DNA of 64,000 nucleotides from W0P28-013 sp051878315. GTDB lineage: Bacteria; Bacteroidota; Bacteroidia; Bacteroidales; Paludibacteraceae. The stretch covers positions 32,698-96,697 of the forward strand of contig JBJEJW010000063.1 of assembly GCA_051878315.1 (NCBI GenBank), written 5' to 3'. Below are positions 36,601-43,536 of this stretch, piece after piece; position 1 is the stretch's first letter; every line of letters begins with the position of its first letter. The notes under the pieces were generated by a model. That model had not been told where the DNA came from, searched no databases, and saw only the letters and a list, made by a program, of their open reading frames with translations. A program made the translations under genes and the position numbers.

Positions 36601-39600
36601 CGGTGGCGGCATCATACAGCAGTACGGTGTCTTTTTCGCCAACCAAGTTGTTGGTTATTGTCGTTTCGTCACCGAAGTAGGGCATCGAATTGCCTTGGAA
36701 ATCGCGTTGTTTGACTTCGATTTGCGCACGATAACGTTTGGTAAATACCTGTTTCTGCATGTAAGGCACCGAGTCGGTGTATTCCACAACTTTATAACCC
36801 AACGCTTGGTTGTCAGGGTCGATCAATGCAGAATCCTGATAGGTGTAGGTTTCGTATGCGGCTCTCACGGCGTTCGTCAAATCGAGGTCGCTCTTGTCGC
36901 CGGTAATGGCGTCATGCTTATACACGCCCAATGTTACGGTATATTGTTCGGGATATACCGGCGCTACAAATTCGCCCGTTTCGTTATTGACATGGATAAC
37001 GATATTTCCGCTATTGTAATCGACGATGGTGGTTTTCGGTGTTTCGCCGGCATGGCTGGTTAGCACATGATGGTCGATGCTTACCGAGTGTCCCAGCGTA
37101 TCGAGTGCATAGGCCTCGAGTTTTGGCGTGAGGGTAACGGTCATATTGTCGGACAGGTTGTTTTTCGACAAACCGAAACCTACGGGATAAGCCTCCTGAA
37201 CGGGACCGCCGCAGATACGTCCGATGTATTGTACTTTGGTGATGTCTTCGAGCAAAAGTCCCGTTACTATGTCCTGATAGTTGCGGTCTTGGCCGTTCGA
37301 TTGCGTGATGCGACCATCGTTGAGGAACGTGTGGCCGTCCTTCATCACTCTGACTTCGTGAACGCCCACAGGCACGTTTATCTCAAAATTACCTTTGGCG
37401 TCGGTGTAAATCCATTCGCCGTTGGATTTCATGGCTGTTACACCATCGATGGTGAAGTATGCTCCTTTCACAGGGTAAGTACCGCCCTGATAAACAACTG
37501 TACCGCTCACTTTGAACGAACTGTTATCCACGAAGTTGACGGTGTGGCTTTGTGCATTGCCGTTGATATAGCGAATCTCGGATGTCGGGTCGAATTGGTG
37601 TGTGCCTTTGCGCGGGTAGAGCGTGTAGGCTGTACCGTTGCCGTAGTAGGGAACCGCACGTATAGCGTATGTACCCGACACGTCGGTCAAGGCCTTGTAA
37701 CCCAACTGATTGATGGACGGGCATACATCGGACAGCGTAACGCCGGACAATGTGCCGTGGTGCTCGTTGTAGTTGCTGCCGACATACGATTGATCGTAGA
37801 AGGCCTTGGTGGAGATGTAGTCGAACGTGTAGTAGGCTGCCAACTTACTCTCGTTACCGATTAGGTAGCGTGTGTAGTCGATGGCTATTTCGTTGCTGCC
37901 CAAGGCTCTGTTCCAAATGCGTACTTCGTCGATGTTACCTTTGTAACTTTCGCCGAGCGTAACCGCATAGGTCGATTTTGACGGTGCTGTGGAGCAATTC
38001 CCCGAGGTCGCAAGGCTGTCGTTTATATAAAGGTATATTTTGCCGTTGTCCTTGTCGTACACACCCGACAGGTGCGTAAATTGCGCATCGGACAGGGCTT
38101 TCTCGGCACTGATTTTAGCGGTGCCTACGCTGAAATAGGGCTTACCGGTACTGATGCCCAAATCGTACATGCCTTTTTTGTAAATAATGTGCTGTGTGGT
38201 AGAGGACGATACATCAGCCGGTTTTATCCACGCTTGCAAGGTTACGGGCAAACTGTTGTCGGACAGCAGTGCGGTGTCGTCCACTTTGGCGGTCGAACCC
38301 GAACCGCTGAAGTAGAGGCTTTGGCCGGAAATGTCGTCTGTGGTTTCGAGGCGAACCTCGACGGAATCAACCGACTGACCGTCTTCAAACGTTACACGAC
38401 CATAGAAATCGCCTGTCGGTGTGCGGAATCCGATGGTGTATAGCGTGTCTTCGGACGACAAGATGCTACCGCCGCAATTCAGCAAACCATAAACACGATA
38501 TTCGTACATGGTGCCGGCCAGGCTTGTGGCGTCGTTGATGAGGTAGGTCGATGACGTGCTGCTGGCGCTGACCGATTGCACTTGCTTGAATATATCGTTC
38601 GTGTTGTAGATGCGCCGCTCGATGATGTAGTTGTCGAACGAACCGGTGGTTGACCATGTTAATTCCGTTTTGTCCGAGAAATAGCCTTTGCTGGCATCGA
38701 AATCGTCGATGGTGCCAAGTACGAACGGCGAAATTTCTTCTTCCGTGTAAATCGGCGTAACGGCTTCGAAATTCTCGTTCGGCATGATGGACAATTTGTA
38801 TGTGTAGTTGTTACACAAACGTATCATTTTATCCTCGTACTTGCCGGAATTGAAGTCGGCTTTGGTCAGCGTAATTTCGTCGGATGATGAGTAGGTGTTG
38901 TTGATACGTGTAAGGGTGAACCGTGTACCATCGCTCCACACTGAACCCGATGTTTTCCAAGTGATGGTGGCCGTCTTTTGGTCGGACGACAGCGTTACAT
39001 GGGCGTCGGTCGGGCGTGCGTGGTTGGTATTTACGGCAAGGTTGCTGATTTTTTTCGTAAAGCAACTCCATGCCGGTTTATCTTTAGTCGTTGCGCGGTA
39101 AATCTCGAAGTCGTATAAGTTGTCTTCGCCCTCTAACAAGTCTACTTGGGCGGAATAACTCGTTACGCCACCTTTGTAGGCCACATATAGGTATTTCGGA
39201 TAACCGGACATCGTTTTGCCCTCTAAATCTTTTTTCGTATATTTGATAACGAAATTGTCGGCAATGTAGTCGCTGGCCGGCGCATTCGGTATCGACCATG
39301 TGAGTTTGATAACCCTCTGGCTGAGATTGGCCTCGGCATCAAACTGATCGACCTGCGGATAGGCTGGAATAACAATTTCGGAACTCTGCGTGTCGTATGA
39401 TATCTTTTTGTTTCCCGACGGCGTATAGGTCTGATACACAATCACACGATTGGTAACGTTGAGATTCAATGGGTTGCTGCCATCCACATAGAGATAGAAA
39501 GGACCGCTTGTGGTTGAACCACCAACGCTGGTTTTTCCTTCTGTACTTATTTGAGTTTTGCTGGTGTTGCATAGTTTGATGTCGCCGTAAGTGTACGCAT

Positions 39601-40186
39601 TGCCGGAAGCACTGCGACTCCACGGAATTTTAATGGCCGGACGATTACTCTCGACATCGTAATTGGCTGTAGCCACCGGCGAGGTTACCTGAAATGGCGA
39701 CCGTTCCCATTGGCACGAGGTGTTCCATGTTTCGCTGACATCTTGGTCTGCTGTCGCACCGCGGCGCCACCATGTACCGGTCAGTTTGGTGGTTACTTCG
39801 GTGTTCATCTGAGCCGATGTAATCGGCACATCAAATGAGATGTAATGATTGCCGGAAGTGTTGTCGTTAATGGTTAATCCGCCACTGTTTTGTTTAATCG
39901 TTAGAGCACCATCAGAGCTACAATTGAATTTGATTGTGTATGTGCCGCACGTTATCGTCGCACCATCTTTGTTTTCATCATTGGCAAAGCCGCAGTGGCC
40001 GTCGCCTATCGAACCCCAACTTTGGTAGTAGCGTATTTCATGGTGGATGACGCCTTCGCTCACCTTCCATTCTACTTTACACCAACTGCGGCTCCAATCA
40101 TCAGTGGCAAAAGCATTGATGCCTACAAGCATCAGCAGGCATGCCAACACGAGTCTTCGTGTAGAGTTTGTTACTTGTTGTTTCAT
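30638..40186 (-). CDS. Giant LamG-domain T9SS-sorted surface protein (3182 residues)
   Basis: Very large predicted cell-surface protein, possibly an adhesin. Residues 1-27 are a signal peptide. Fibronectin-III-like units fill about 170-620. A LamG/concanavalin-like domain lies near 625-775 (ends GNIDEVRIWNRALG), a carboxypeptidase-regulatory-like beta domain near 888-952, and two further LamG domains near 2094-2242 and 2295-2465 (ends VDQFRIWN and IDEIRLWN). A 1000-residue middle region has no domain I recognise; it contains LRDPPGSNSYSYLEKG and FRTRGGATSCPYEG. Residues about 2610-2800 include NLPSWLTATPNNGTL and a lipoprotein-like domain. The end is a type A sorting domain (YPIPANTQL, EIYDVLGKQVY, FIKF). 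Confidence 0.88.
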   Translation of the reverse strand: MKQQVTNSTRRLVLACLLMLVGINAFATDDWSRSWCKVEWKVSEGVIHHEIRYYQSWGSIGDGHCGFANDENKDGATITCGTYTIKFNCSSDGALTIKQNSGGLTINDNTSGNHYISFDVPITSAQMNTEVTTKLTGTWWRRGATADQDVSETWNTSCQWERSPFQVTSPVATANYDVESNRPAIKIPWSRSASGNAYTYGDIKLCNTSKTQISTEGKTSVGGSTTSGPFYLYVDGSNPLNLNVTNRVIVYQTYTPSGNKKISYDTQSSEIVIPAYPQVDQFDAEANLSQRVIKLTWSIPNAPASDYIADNFVIKYTKKDLEGKTMSGYPKYLYVAYKGGVTSYSAQVDLLEGEDNLYDFEIYRATTKDKPAWSCFTKKISNLAVNTNHARPTDAHVTLSSDQKTATITWKTSGSVWSDGTRFTLTRINNTYSSSDEITLTKADFNSGKYEDKMIRLCNNYTYKLSIMPNENFEAVTPIYTEEEISPFVLGTIDDFDASKGYFSDKTELTWSTTGSFDNYIIERRIYNTNDIFKQVQSVSASSTSSTYLINDATSLAGTMYEYRVYGLLNCGGSILSSEDTLYTIGFRTPTGDFYGRVTFEDGQSVDSVEVRLETTDDISGQSLYFSGSGSTAKVDDTALLSDNSLPVTLQAWIKPADVSSSTTQHIIYKKGMYDLGISTGKPYFSVGTAKISAEKALSDAQFTHLSGVYDKDNGKIYLYINDSLATSGNCSTAPSKSTYAVTLGESYKGNIDEVRIWNRALGSNEIAIDYTRYLIGNESKLAAYYTFDYISTKAFYDQSYVGSNYNEHHGTLSGVTLSDVCPSINQLGYKALTDVSGTYAIRAVPYYGNGTAYTLYPRKGTHQFDPTSEIRYINGNAQSHTVNFVDNSSFKVSGTVVYQGGTYPVKGAYFTIDGVTAMKSNGEWIYTDAKGNFEINVPVGVHEVRVMKDGHTFLNDGRITQSNGQDRNYQDIVTGLLLEDITKVQYIGRICGGPVQEAYPVGFGLSKNNLSDNMTVTLTPKLEAYALDTLGHSVSIDHHVLTSHAGETPKTTIVDYNSGNIVIHVNNETGEFVAPVYPEQYTVTLGVYKHDAITGDKSDLDLTNAVRAAYETYTYQDSALIDPDNQALGYKVVEYTDSVPYMQKQVFTKRYRAQIEVKQRDFQGNSMPYFGDETTITNNLVGEKDTVLLYDAATGKYLFDKPVFTQNEIYFFGYEIFEEFLYYTDAVGHIDSTKIDRVPVEDATVSFGSQHFAYSDTLVADENYWQVTIDQPTMDNATGSVNATFVYGDSDNPTSVNWENPMGNENGEAYILGSHQTGVNFVTAGPDKLLTVLRDPPGSNSYSYLEKGTTFTESNTYRGGLEHEGTEIWTEGYNSGAMTITLAVTPATATGTANTASEAETGVSAGIKQSAQYTGSNTKTTVTTVTQRFQTSDDPLYVGANGDVYVGYSTNITFGSTLVSTIVPKATYDKLGADAYVGTYTINDKYALVQTRGLSMAQSFNTLFAYPQIYLEQTLIPNLEDVRNSLLLLPGTRDEATLQDSANINKRCYYMSTVPAGDPNFGQPGYYTAYLAANKIDSVASINQSIDKWYKVMSDNDSIKVKASKLLQNYSFHAGSPIEYSEQYSTTVSSVNSFDITVGAIVSNDFMVNVMGSKTTFAFEEHTGMVQGGEFTDDMTASHAKGFVLAESGDDDYISVDVLYENNGWDSSDEEYGVSGPGLGSGAANENSVEMKESFPTFVFRTRGGATSCPYEGEYTAVHWKYHETEVIDAATMQLEVPTLSVDKNFQENIPSGEAATFMLHLRNNSETGEDQTFDIIPYDRTNPNGAIITIDGNPLSGSRLAYHVPAGDDLKKTLSVRKGTVLNYDSLGIILISQCQNDPNSFIPLISDTVYVTAHFTPSCTSVRVGAPSNNWTYNTKCAADTIAGVVSHYMPITLTDFDVNYTDFDHIELQYKATSASDNEWITLAYYYDNDSLVDAMVDKGFNALRIQSENLGNIFYNFYMDELPDQRYDIRAVSFCNINNQLYSNESEIVSGIKDMYNPRLFGAAKPANGILTISDEIRLDFNETIADGLLTTNNFSVTGIRNGAVTNHDVAIQLDGKAAYLSTELSKNYSAKDLTIEGWIKYDYAQNATIFSHGDTRSSLAFSIDNQNYVTVRFGHTELRSSKPTALEAGSWNHVALTYNSATSLLTAYVNWVAVVEATVNDYDGIGLFQIGRDIASETGYFNGQVDQFRIWNACRSAGQLQANSAIQLSGNDVGLIGYYAMDEAQGTATADKARGLNLILYNAEWALPEGFATRFDGQSGYLEINSSATVCTAEMDYTLGFWFKAAAPQVDAIMLSNGDGVNSTSENPTNLFAVGWNAAGELCYRNNGYETVVQGNWADDTWHNFVFTVSRSNGHARIYIDGQLQTYLAADMVGGIASDRIFVGACGWHDIPNDTHLTIDRFFNGSIDEIRLWNLYRTQAQMEQLDNEKLDGNELGLLAYYPFEHYITFQGIPELQYTLKDFVSDNDLQAVNYGNTIQSSDIAPVKTKGAVSSLLYDFVVNNDALIITLKEDDYRIENTIVNFTATDVRDVNGNSILSPITWSAYIDRNQLMWQEDEINIQKQLYEEYTFQVGITNKGGFVQNYTIENLPSWLTATPNNGTLNPTKSETIEFSINSGLNVGSYNEVIYLVDAQNVSEPLSINVTVKGEEPTWSVDPSAFEYNSSIFGQMRFEGVFSMDKNDILAAFNGKECVGVARTAYNAATDMYYVLLTVYSHTSKTSTPLTFRMYDASTGTTYQAVPSQTITFASQQVVGTPMDPVIFDGGELVCTNINLNKGWNWISFNLANDNLNDLNAALAEGSWENGETVKTLLLFADYVEATHTWASGGRLKSFNNSEMYLFHVNSDKTLPVSGTEIDPTSIPITIAPRRWNYISYLPQSVLSVKTALAGYDAVNGDIIKSQNGFAMYYGNEWIGSLEVMRPNEGYMLHNTSDQTKTLTYPSKASTVNRAPQLRSEHRYAQNMSIFGYSDAIQPNDKLYAVVNGEIRGEAVPVSYGDTTLLCISVAGDNAQDDVHFIRVRNNDTQLSSTVVSYAPNGLSGAPSAPTKIEFNETNFVSTLSIYPIPANTQLTVSAVVMPDETTRIEIYDVLGKQVYSSNKEHTDGLFMHSIDVSPLVEGTYFLRFIHGDEVEVQKFIKF

Positions 40187-40216
40187 ACTTATCTGTTTTT
40201 TAGAATTTATTTTCTG

Positions 40217-42772
40217 TTAAAATGCTATGAGATAACGGATTAACTTTTGTTCCGTTTTGGCGGTCGAAGCCGTGTTGTCCTCGTCCATGTTGAAGGTATA
40301 GGCATTTGCCTTATTCGCTTCGGTCGATGACCAATAAATGCCTGCCGTATTCAACAGCGTAGCCGTTGGCCGCTGGTTGGTGATGTAGGCGTTGATGTCG
40401 GTCAGTCTGTTCCGAATGCTCATCCATTCGTCTGCCGAAGGTATGTACCATCCGGCTCCTATGGTTTGCGCCTGCTGCAACAGCGGATATTTGGACGGGT
40501 CGGCTTGCGCGGCCATTTTTTGCGTATTGGCACTGCCGTCGGCCATGGAGTTGGCACCTATCGAGTCGGTATCTACCGTGCACCATGCCAATTTGTACTC
40601 GGCCAACGTAATGGCATAGCCGTGTATGCCGCCCGTGTTGGTGGTATAGACAATGCCGAGCGTGTCGCCGCCCACAATGTACAAATCGCCCGGTTTATAA
40701 CTGATTTGGTTTTCGTCTTTGCTGGTCGTTTCTGCCCACGACAGGCGGCGCATCGGGCGCACACCGTATTTGGTGGCTTTCGCATCGTCGAACGCATTGC
40801 CTTTGGTTACCGTAAAAGTTTCGCCACCGGAGGTAGTACTATAATCTTTTGCCGTAACGGCGTAAGCAAAGTCGCGGCCGCTCTCGGTCGATGTCCAATA
40901 GACGCTCTGGCTGATGGCCGTGGCGCCGGGTATGCTGTTGAGTTGCGTGTTGAGTACATCGACATTGGCAACGATGTTCAGCATCTCTTTTTGCGAAGGC
41001 AGATACCACGAGTCGCCGGCGGTGGCGCAGGTTTTGAATGCCGGATAGGCTGCTCCCCAGTTGCTTATATTTTTAATGGTGGTCATGTTGGTCAGGCCGT
41101 TGTTCTGGCTGGTACTTTTCGTTTCGGTTGGCAACGTGCCTGTGTAGCCGTCGTTCCAGCAGCCATCTACTGCTAACGGGTCCCACTGCACGGAGGCGAA
41201 GTCGGTCAGTCCCACTATTTTTGCAAATCGCCCAACGGTCGATAGTTCGCATACGATGCCTTCGGCTTCGCCCGCGGCGTTGAAGTAGATGTCGCCCACT
41301 TTGTAGGTGGTGGCGGTGGTGTTTGCCCAATCGGGTTCAACCCACGCTAATTGGCCGTCCGCTATGGCGAGGAATTGTCCCTCTTCGCCCAACGGCAAGG
41401 TCTTCCATTGGGATTCGCTCCAATAGAGAATGTCGCCTTCGGCCGATCCTTGCGGTCTGCCCGATATATCGTCCCAAACGGGTTTGCTGCCGGCGTCGGG
41501 CGCATATTTGGCTATCGAATCTTGCAGATTCGGTTTGTCGCTCAAATCGTTGTAACTGCCCGAAAATGAGCCGTTTTCCGATAGCGTTGGTTTGTCTGTC
41601 AGGTCGTTGTAACTGCCCGATGTGGCTACTTTGGCCAAGGCGGGCGCGTTTGTCAAGTCGTTGTAACTGCCCGATGTGGCAACGTTGGCCAATGTAGGTT
41701 TGTCTTGTAGGTCATCGTATTTGCCTGTGGTTGCCACGGTTGCGAGCGTCGGTTTGCCGTTCAAGTCGCTGTAGTCGCCCGACGTGGCCACGGTGGCGAG
41801 TGCCGGTTTGTCTGTCAAGTCGTTGTAACTGCCCGATGTGGCTACAACGGCCAAGTCCGGTGAGTTTGTCAAGTCGCTGTAGTTGCCCGAAAATCCGTAC
41901 ACTCTGATAGAGTCTTTGATGTTCGGTCGTCCGCTCAGGTCGCTGTAGTCGCCCGAGAAAGTGCCGTCTGCCGATAGGCTTGGTCTGTCTGTCAGGTCGT
42001 TGTAACTGCCCGATGTGGCTACTTTGGCCAAGGCGGGCGCGTTTGTCAAGTCGTTGTAACTGCCCGATGTGGCAACGTTGGCCAATGTAGGTTTGTCTTG
42101 CAGGTCGTCGTATTTGCCTGTGGTTGCCACGGTTGCGAACACCGGTTTGCCGTTCAAGTCGCTGTAGTTGCCAGACGTGGCAACGGTTGCGAGTGTCGGT
42201 GTGCCTTGCAGGTCGCTGTACTCGCCCGTAGTGGCCACTGCGGCCAATTCGGGCGTGTTGGTCAAGTCGTTGTAGTTACCCGAAAAACCACCTCCGCCGT
42301 ACGCAGGAACATCTACCAAATCGTTGTACGATACAGGCTCGGACAACTTGGCAGCCGTATTGGCGTACAAAGCGTATGGCACGCTCAATAGTTGCGTTGT
42401 CGATTGCGTTGTGAACGAAAACCCGCCGTCGGGATCAACGGCGATGGTCAAAAAGTAGGGCCCGTGCGCCCAATCAATCGTTGCAAAATCGCCAATGGTG
42501 GGCGTGCCACCACCGATTTTCAGCGTAACAAGGCCGTTGGCGTTCGTCTTACCCGAAAAATTCTCCGAGTAAACCGTCGTGCCATCGGCGCTGCCTTGCA
42601 AAATGGTCGCCTGCACCGTCACGGTGCGGTTGGCGGCGACGGCACCTTGTGCCGTGCGAACTACCGCCTGAAAAGTCATGGCGTCGGGAGCCTGCGCTGC
42701 GCACAAGCCGCACCATGCTGCGACTACACAGAAGAGAAAACTTCTTTTCAAAAACATAGACTTTGTTATCAT
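40217..42772 (-). CDS. Tail-fibre-like protein with an array of 18-residue repeats
   Basis: 851 residues, function unknown. A signal peptide (to about residue 26) is followed by a domain widespread in Bacteroidota surface proteins, with MTFQAVVRTAQGAV, IGDFATIDWAHGPYFL and LLSVPYALYAN. Residues 163-416 are 14 tandem units of about 18 residues with consensus VATSGsYnDLtdkPtLA. Two related domains follow, each with a KVGDIYF- or KPGDLYI-type start and SVYWTSTES or GIYWSSTEA near its end, resembling Fibrobacter/Bacteroidota paralogous surface domains. No T9SS sorting domain is visible, so the export end-point is unclear. It begins 19 nt after the small cargo gene and is followed by the giant gene after 30 nt. 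Confidence 0.8.
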   Translation of the reverse strand: MITKSMFLKRSFLFCVVAAWCGLCAAQAPDAMTFQAVVRTAQGAVAANRTVTVQATILQGSADGTTVYSENFSGKTNANGLVTLKIGGGTPTIGDFATIDWAHGPYFLTIAVDPDGGFSFTTQSTTQLLSVPYALYANTAAKLSEPVSYNDLVDVPAYGGGGFSGNYNDLTNTPELAAVATTGEYSDLQGTPTLATVATSGNYSDLNGKPVFATVATTGKYDDLQDKPTLANVATSGSYNDLTNAPALAKVATSGSYNDLTDRPSLSADGTFSGDYSDLSGRPNIKDSIRVYGFSGNYSDLTNSPDLAVVATSGSYNDLTDKPALATVATSGDYSDLNGKPTLATVATTGKYDDLQDKPTLANVATSGSYNDLTNAPALAKVATSGSYNDLTDKPTLSENGSFSGSYNDLSDKPNLQDSIAKYAPDAGSKPVWDDISGRPQGSAEGDILYWSESQWKTLPLGEEGQFLAIADGQLAWVEPDWANTTATTYKVGDIYFNAAGEAEGIVCELSTVGRFAKIVGLTDFASVQWDPLAVDGCWNDGYTGTLPTETKSTSQNNGLTNMTTIKNISNWGAAYPAFKTCATAGDSWYLPSQKEMLNIVANVDVLNTQLNSIPGATAISQSVYWTSTESGRDFAYAVTAKDYSTTSGGETFTVTKGNAFDDAKATKYGVRPMRRLSWAETTSKDENQISYKPGDLYIVGGDTLGIVYTTNTGGIHGYAITLAEYKLAWCTVDTDSIGANSMADGSANTQKMAAQADPSKYPLLQQAQTIGAGWYIPSADEWMSIRNRLTDINAYITNQRPTATLLNTAGIYWSSTEANKANAYTFNMDEDNTASTAKTEQKLIRYLIAF
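41525..42286 (-). repeat. Array of 54-bp coding repeats with an inner duplication
   Basis: About 14 units, most of them 54 bp and two or three longer by 3-12 bp, all in frame. A higher-order duplication is visible: 41598-41774 and 41991-42167 are almost identical at the DNA level with an offset of 393 bp, whereas other units differ more. This suggests recent unequal crossing-over or slippage inside the array. Confidence 0.85.
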
Positions 42773-42791
42773 TTTTATTATATGGTGTTGT

Positions 42792-43286
42792 TTATTTCTT
42801 GATAATTTGAAAAACGGCTTGTTGTGATTTGTCGGTGGTTGTCAGGCGCAATAAATAGACACCGGCCGGTAATGTGCTGAAATTCAGCGTAAATGCCGCC
42901 GGTTGGTGCGTGGTGCGCAGCACAATCTGACCATTACTGCCGGCTACTTCGCAATCGACCGACACATCGTCGGCCACCTGTATGTGCAACAAAGCAGATG
43001 TAGGGTTGGGATACACACTGACATCTGCTTGCAAATTGTTTTCGACGTTCGGAATTTGGTCGATGGTCAACGGATACGTTTGCAACACGCCTATCGTAAT
43101 CGAGCCTTCGCTGCTCTCGGCATAACCGGCCACCGCCTGCCCGATACTGTACGTCATGTCCGGACCATCGGCGCCGGTGGTAACGACCGCCGTTTGAGCC
43201 GACAAACACACGCTGACGCACAGACAACAAACGACCAACATGAAACGTTGTGTTCGGCCACTTAAAATTTGTATGCTGTACAACAT
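42792..43286 (-). CDS. Small T9SS-sorted exported protein
   Basis: 164 residues. The N-terminus has a basic region (GRTQRF) before a hydrophobic stretch LVVCCLCVSVCLSAQ that ends in a signal-peptidase site; an internal ATG at 43241 is a weaker start. A short middle with MTYSIGQAVAG and ITIGVLQTYPL is shared by many small Bacteroidota cargo proteins. The last 75 residues form a type A sorting domain (VSVYPNPTSALLHI, GSNGQIVLRTT, AGVYLLRLTT, FQIIKK). First gene of the operon that runs to 28953. Role unknown. Confidence 0.8.
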   Translation of the reverse strand: MLYSIQILSGRTQRFMLVVCCLCVSVCLSAQTAVVTTGADGPDMTYSIGQAVAGYAESSEGSITIGVLQTYPLTIDQIPNVENNLQADVSVYPNPTSALLHIQVADDVSVDCEVAGSNGQIVLRTTHQPAAFTLNFSTLPAGVYLLRLTTTDKSQQAVFQIIKK

Positions 43287-43311
43287 AATTTTTACCTTAA
43301 AAATTCGGCTG

Positions 43312-43319
43312 CAAAGTTA
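43312..43319 (-). promoter_or_regulatory. -7 element of the surface-protein operon
   Basis: TAACTTTG on the minus strand, 25 nt before the ATG at 43286. The same eight bases form the -7 element of the divergent gene (43504-43511). The -33 position has no clear TTTG. Confidence 0.65.
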
Positions 43320-43366
43320 CATAAAATTTTTGATATTATGTACGATTTTGGCTAAATTTTTTAGCA

Positions 43367-43380
43367 TTTTTTTTTTTTTT
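43367..43380. repeat. Run of 14 T in the shared intergenic region
   Basis: An uninterrupted T tract lies 48 bp upstream of the minus-strand -7 element and about 100 bp upstream of the plus-strand -33 box. It could vary in length by slippage or act as a curved upstream element. AATTC-TGTA-GAATT (43391-43404) follows closely. Confidence 0.8.
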
Positions 43381-43480
43381 GAAACTATTTAATTCTGTAG
43401 AATTATTTAATAATCAAATTATTAGTGGTTTTTATGGTCAATTTATGCACCAAAATGCGAAAAATACGTAAAAACTCGTA

Positions 43481-43511
43481 TTGTGATAATCAATATTTTG
43501 TTGTAACTTTG
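43481..43511 (+). promoter_or_regulatory. Promoter of the 1516-residue surface protein gene
   Basis: TTG (43481-43483) and TAACTTTG (43504-43511) with a 20-bp spacer, 25 nt before the ATG at 43537. Confidence 0.7.
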
Positions 43512-43536
43512 TGGCGTAATCTTAATATGTTTAATT

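Noticed and set aside
41525..42286. Regular repeats that could be taken for a CRISPR array
   Set aside because: The units are contiguous, in frame, coding and without unique spacers; no cas genes are near.
43391..43404. Palindrome AATTC-TGTA-GAATT as a regulator operator
   Set aside because: AT-rich and short; could arise by chance in this composition, and no matching second copy was seen at another promoter.
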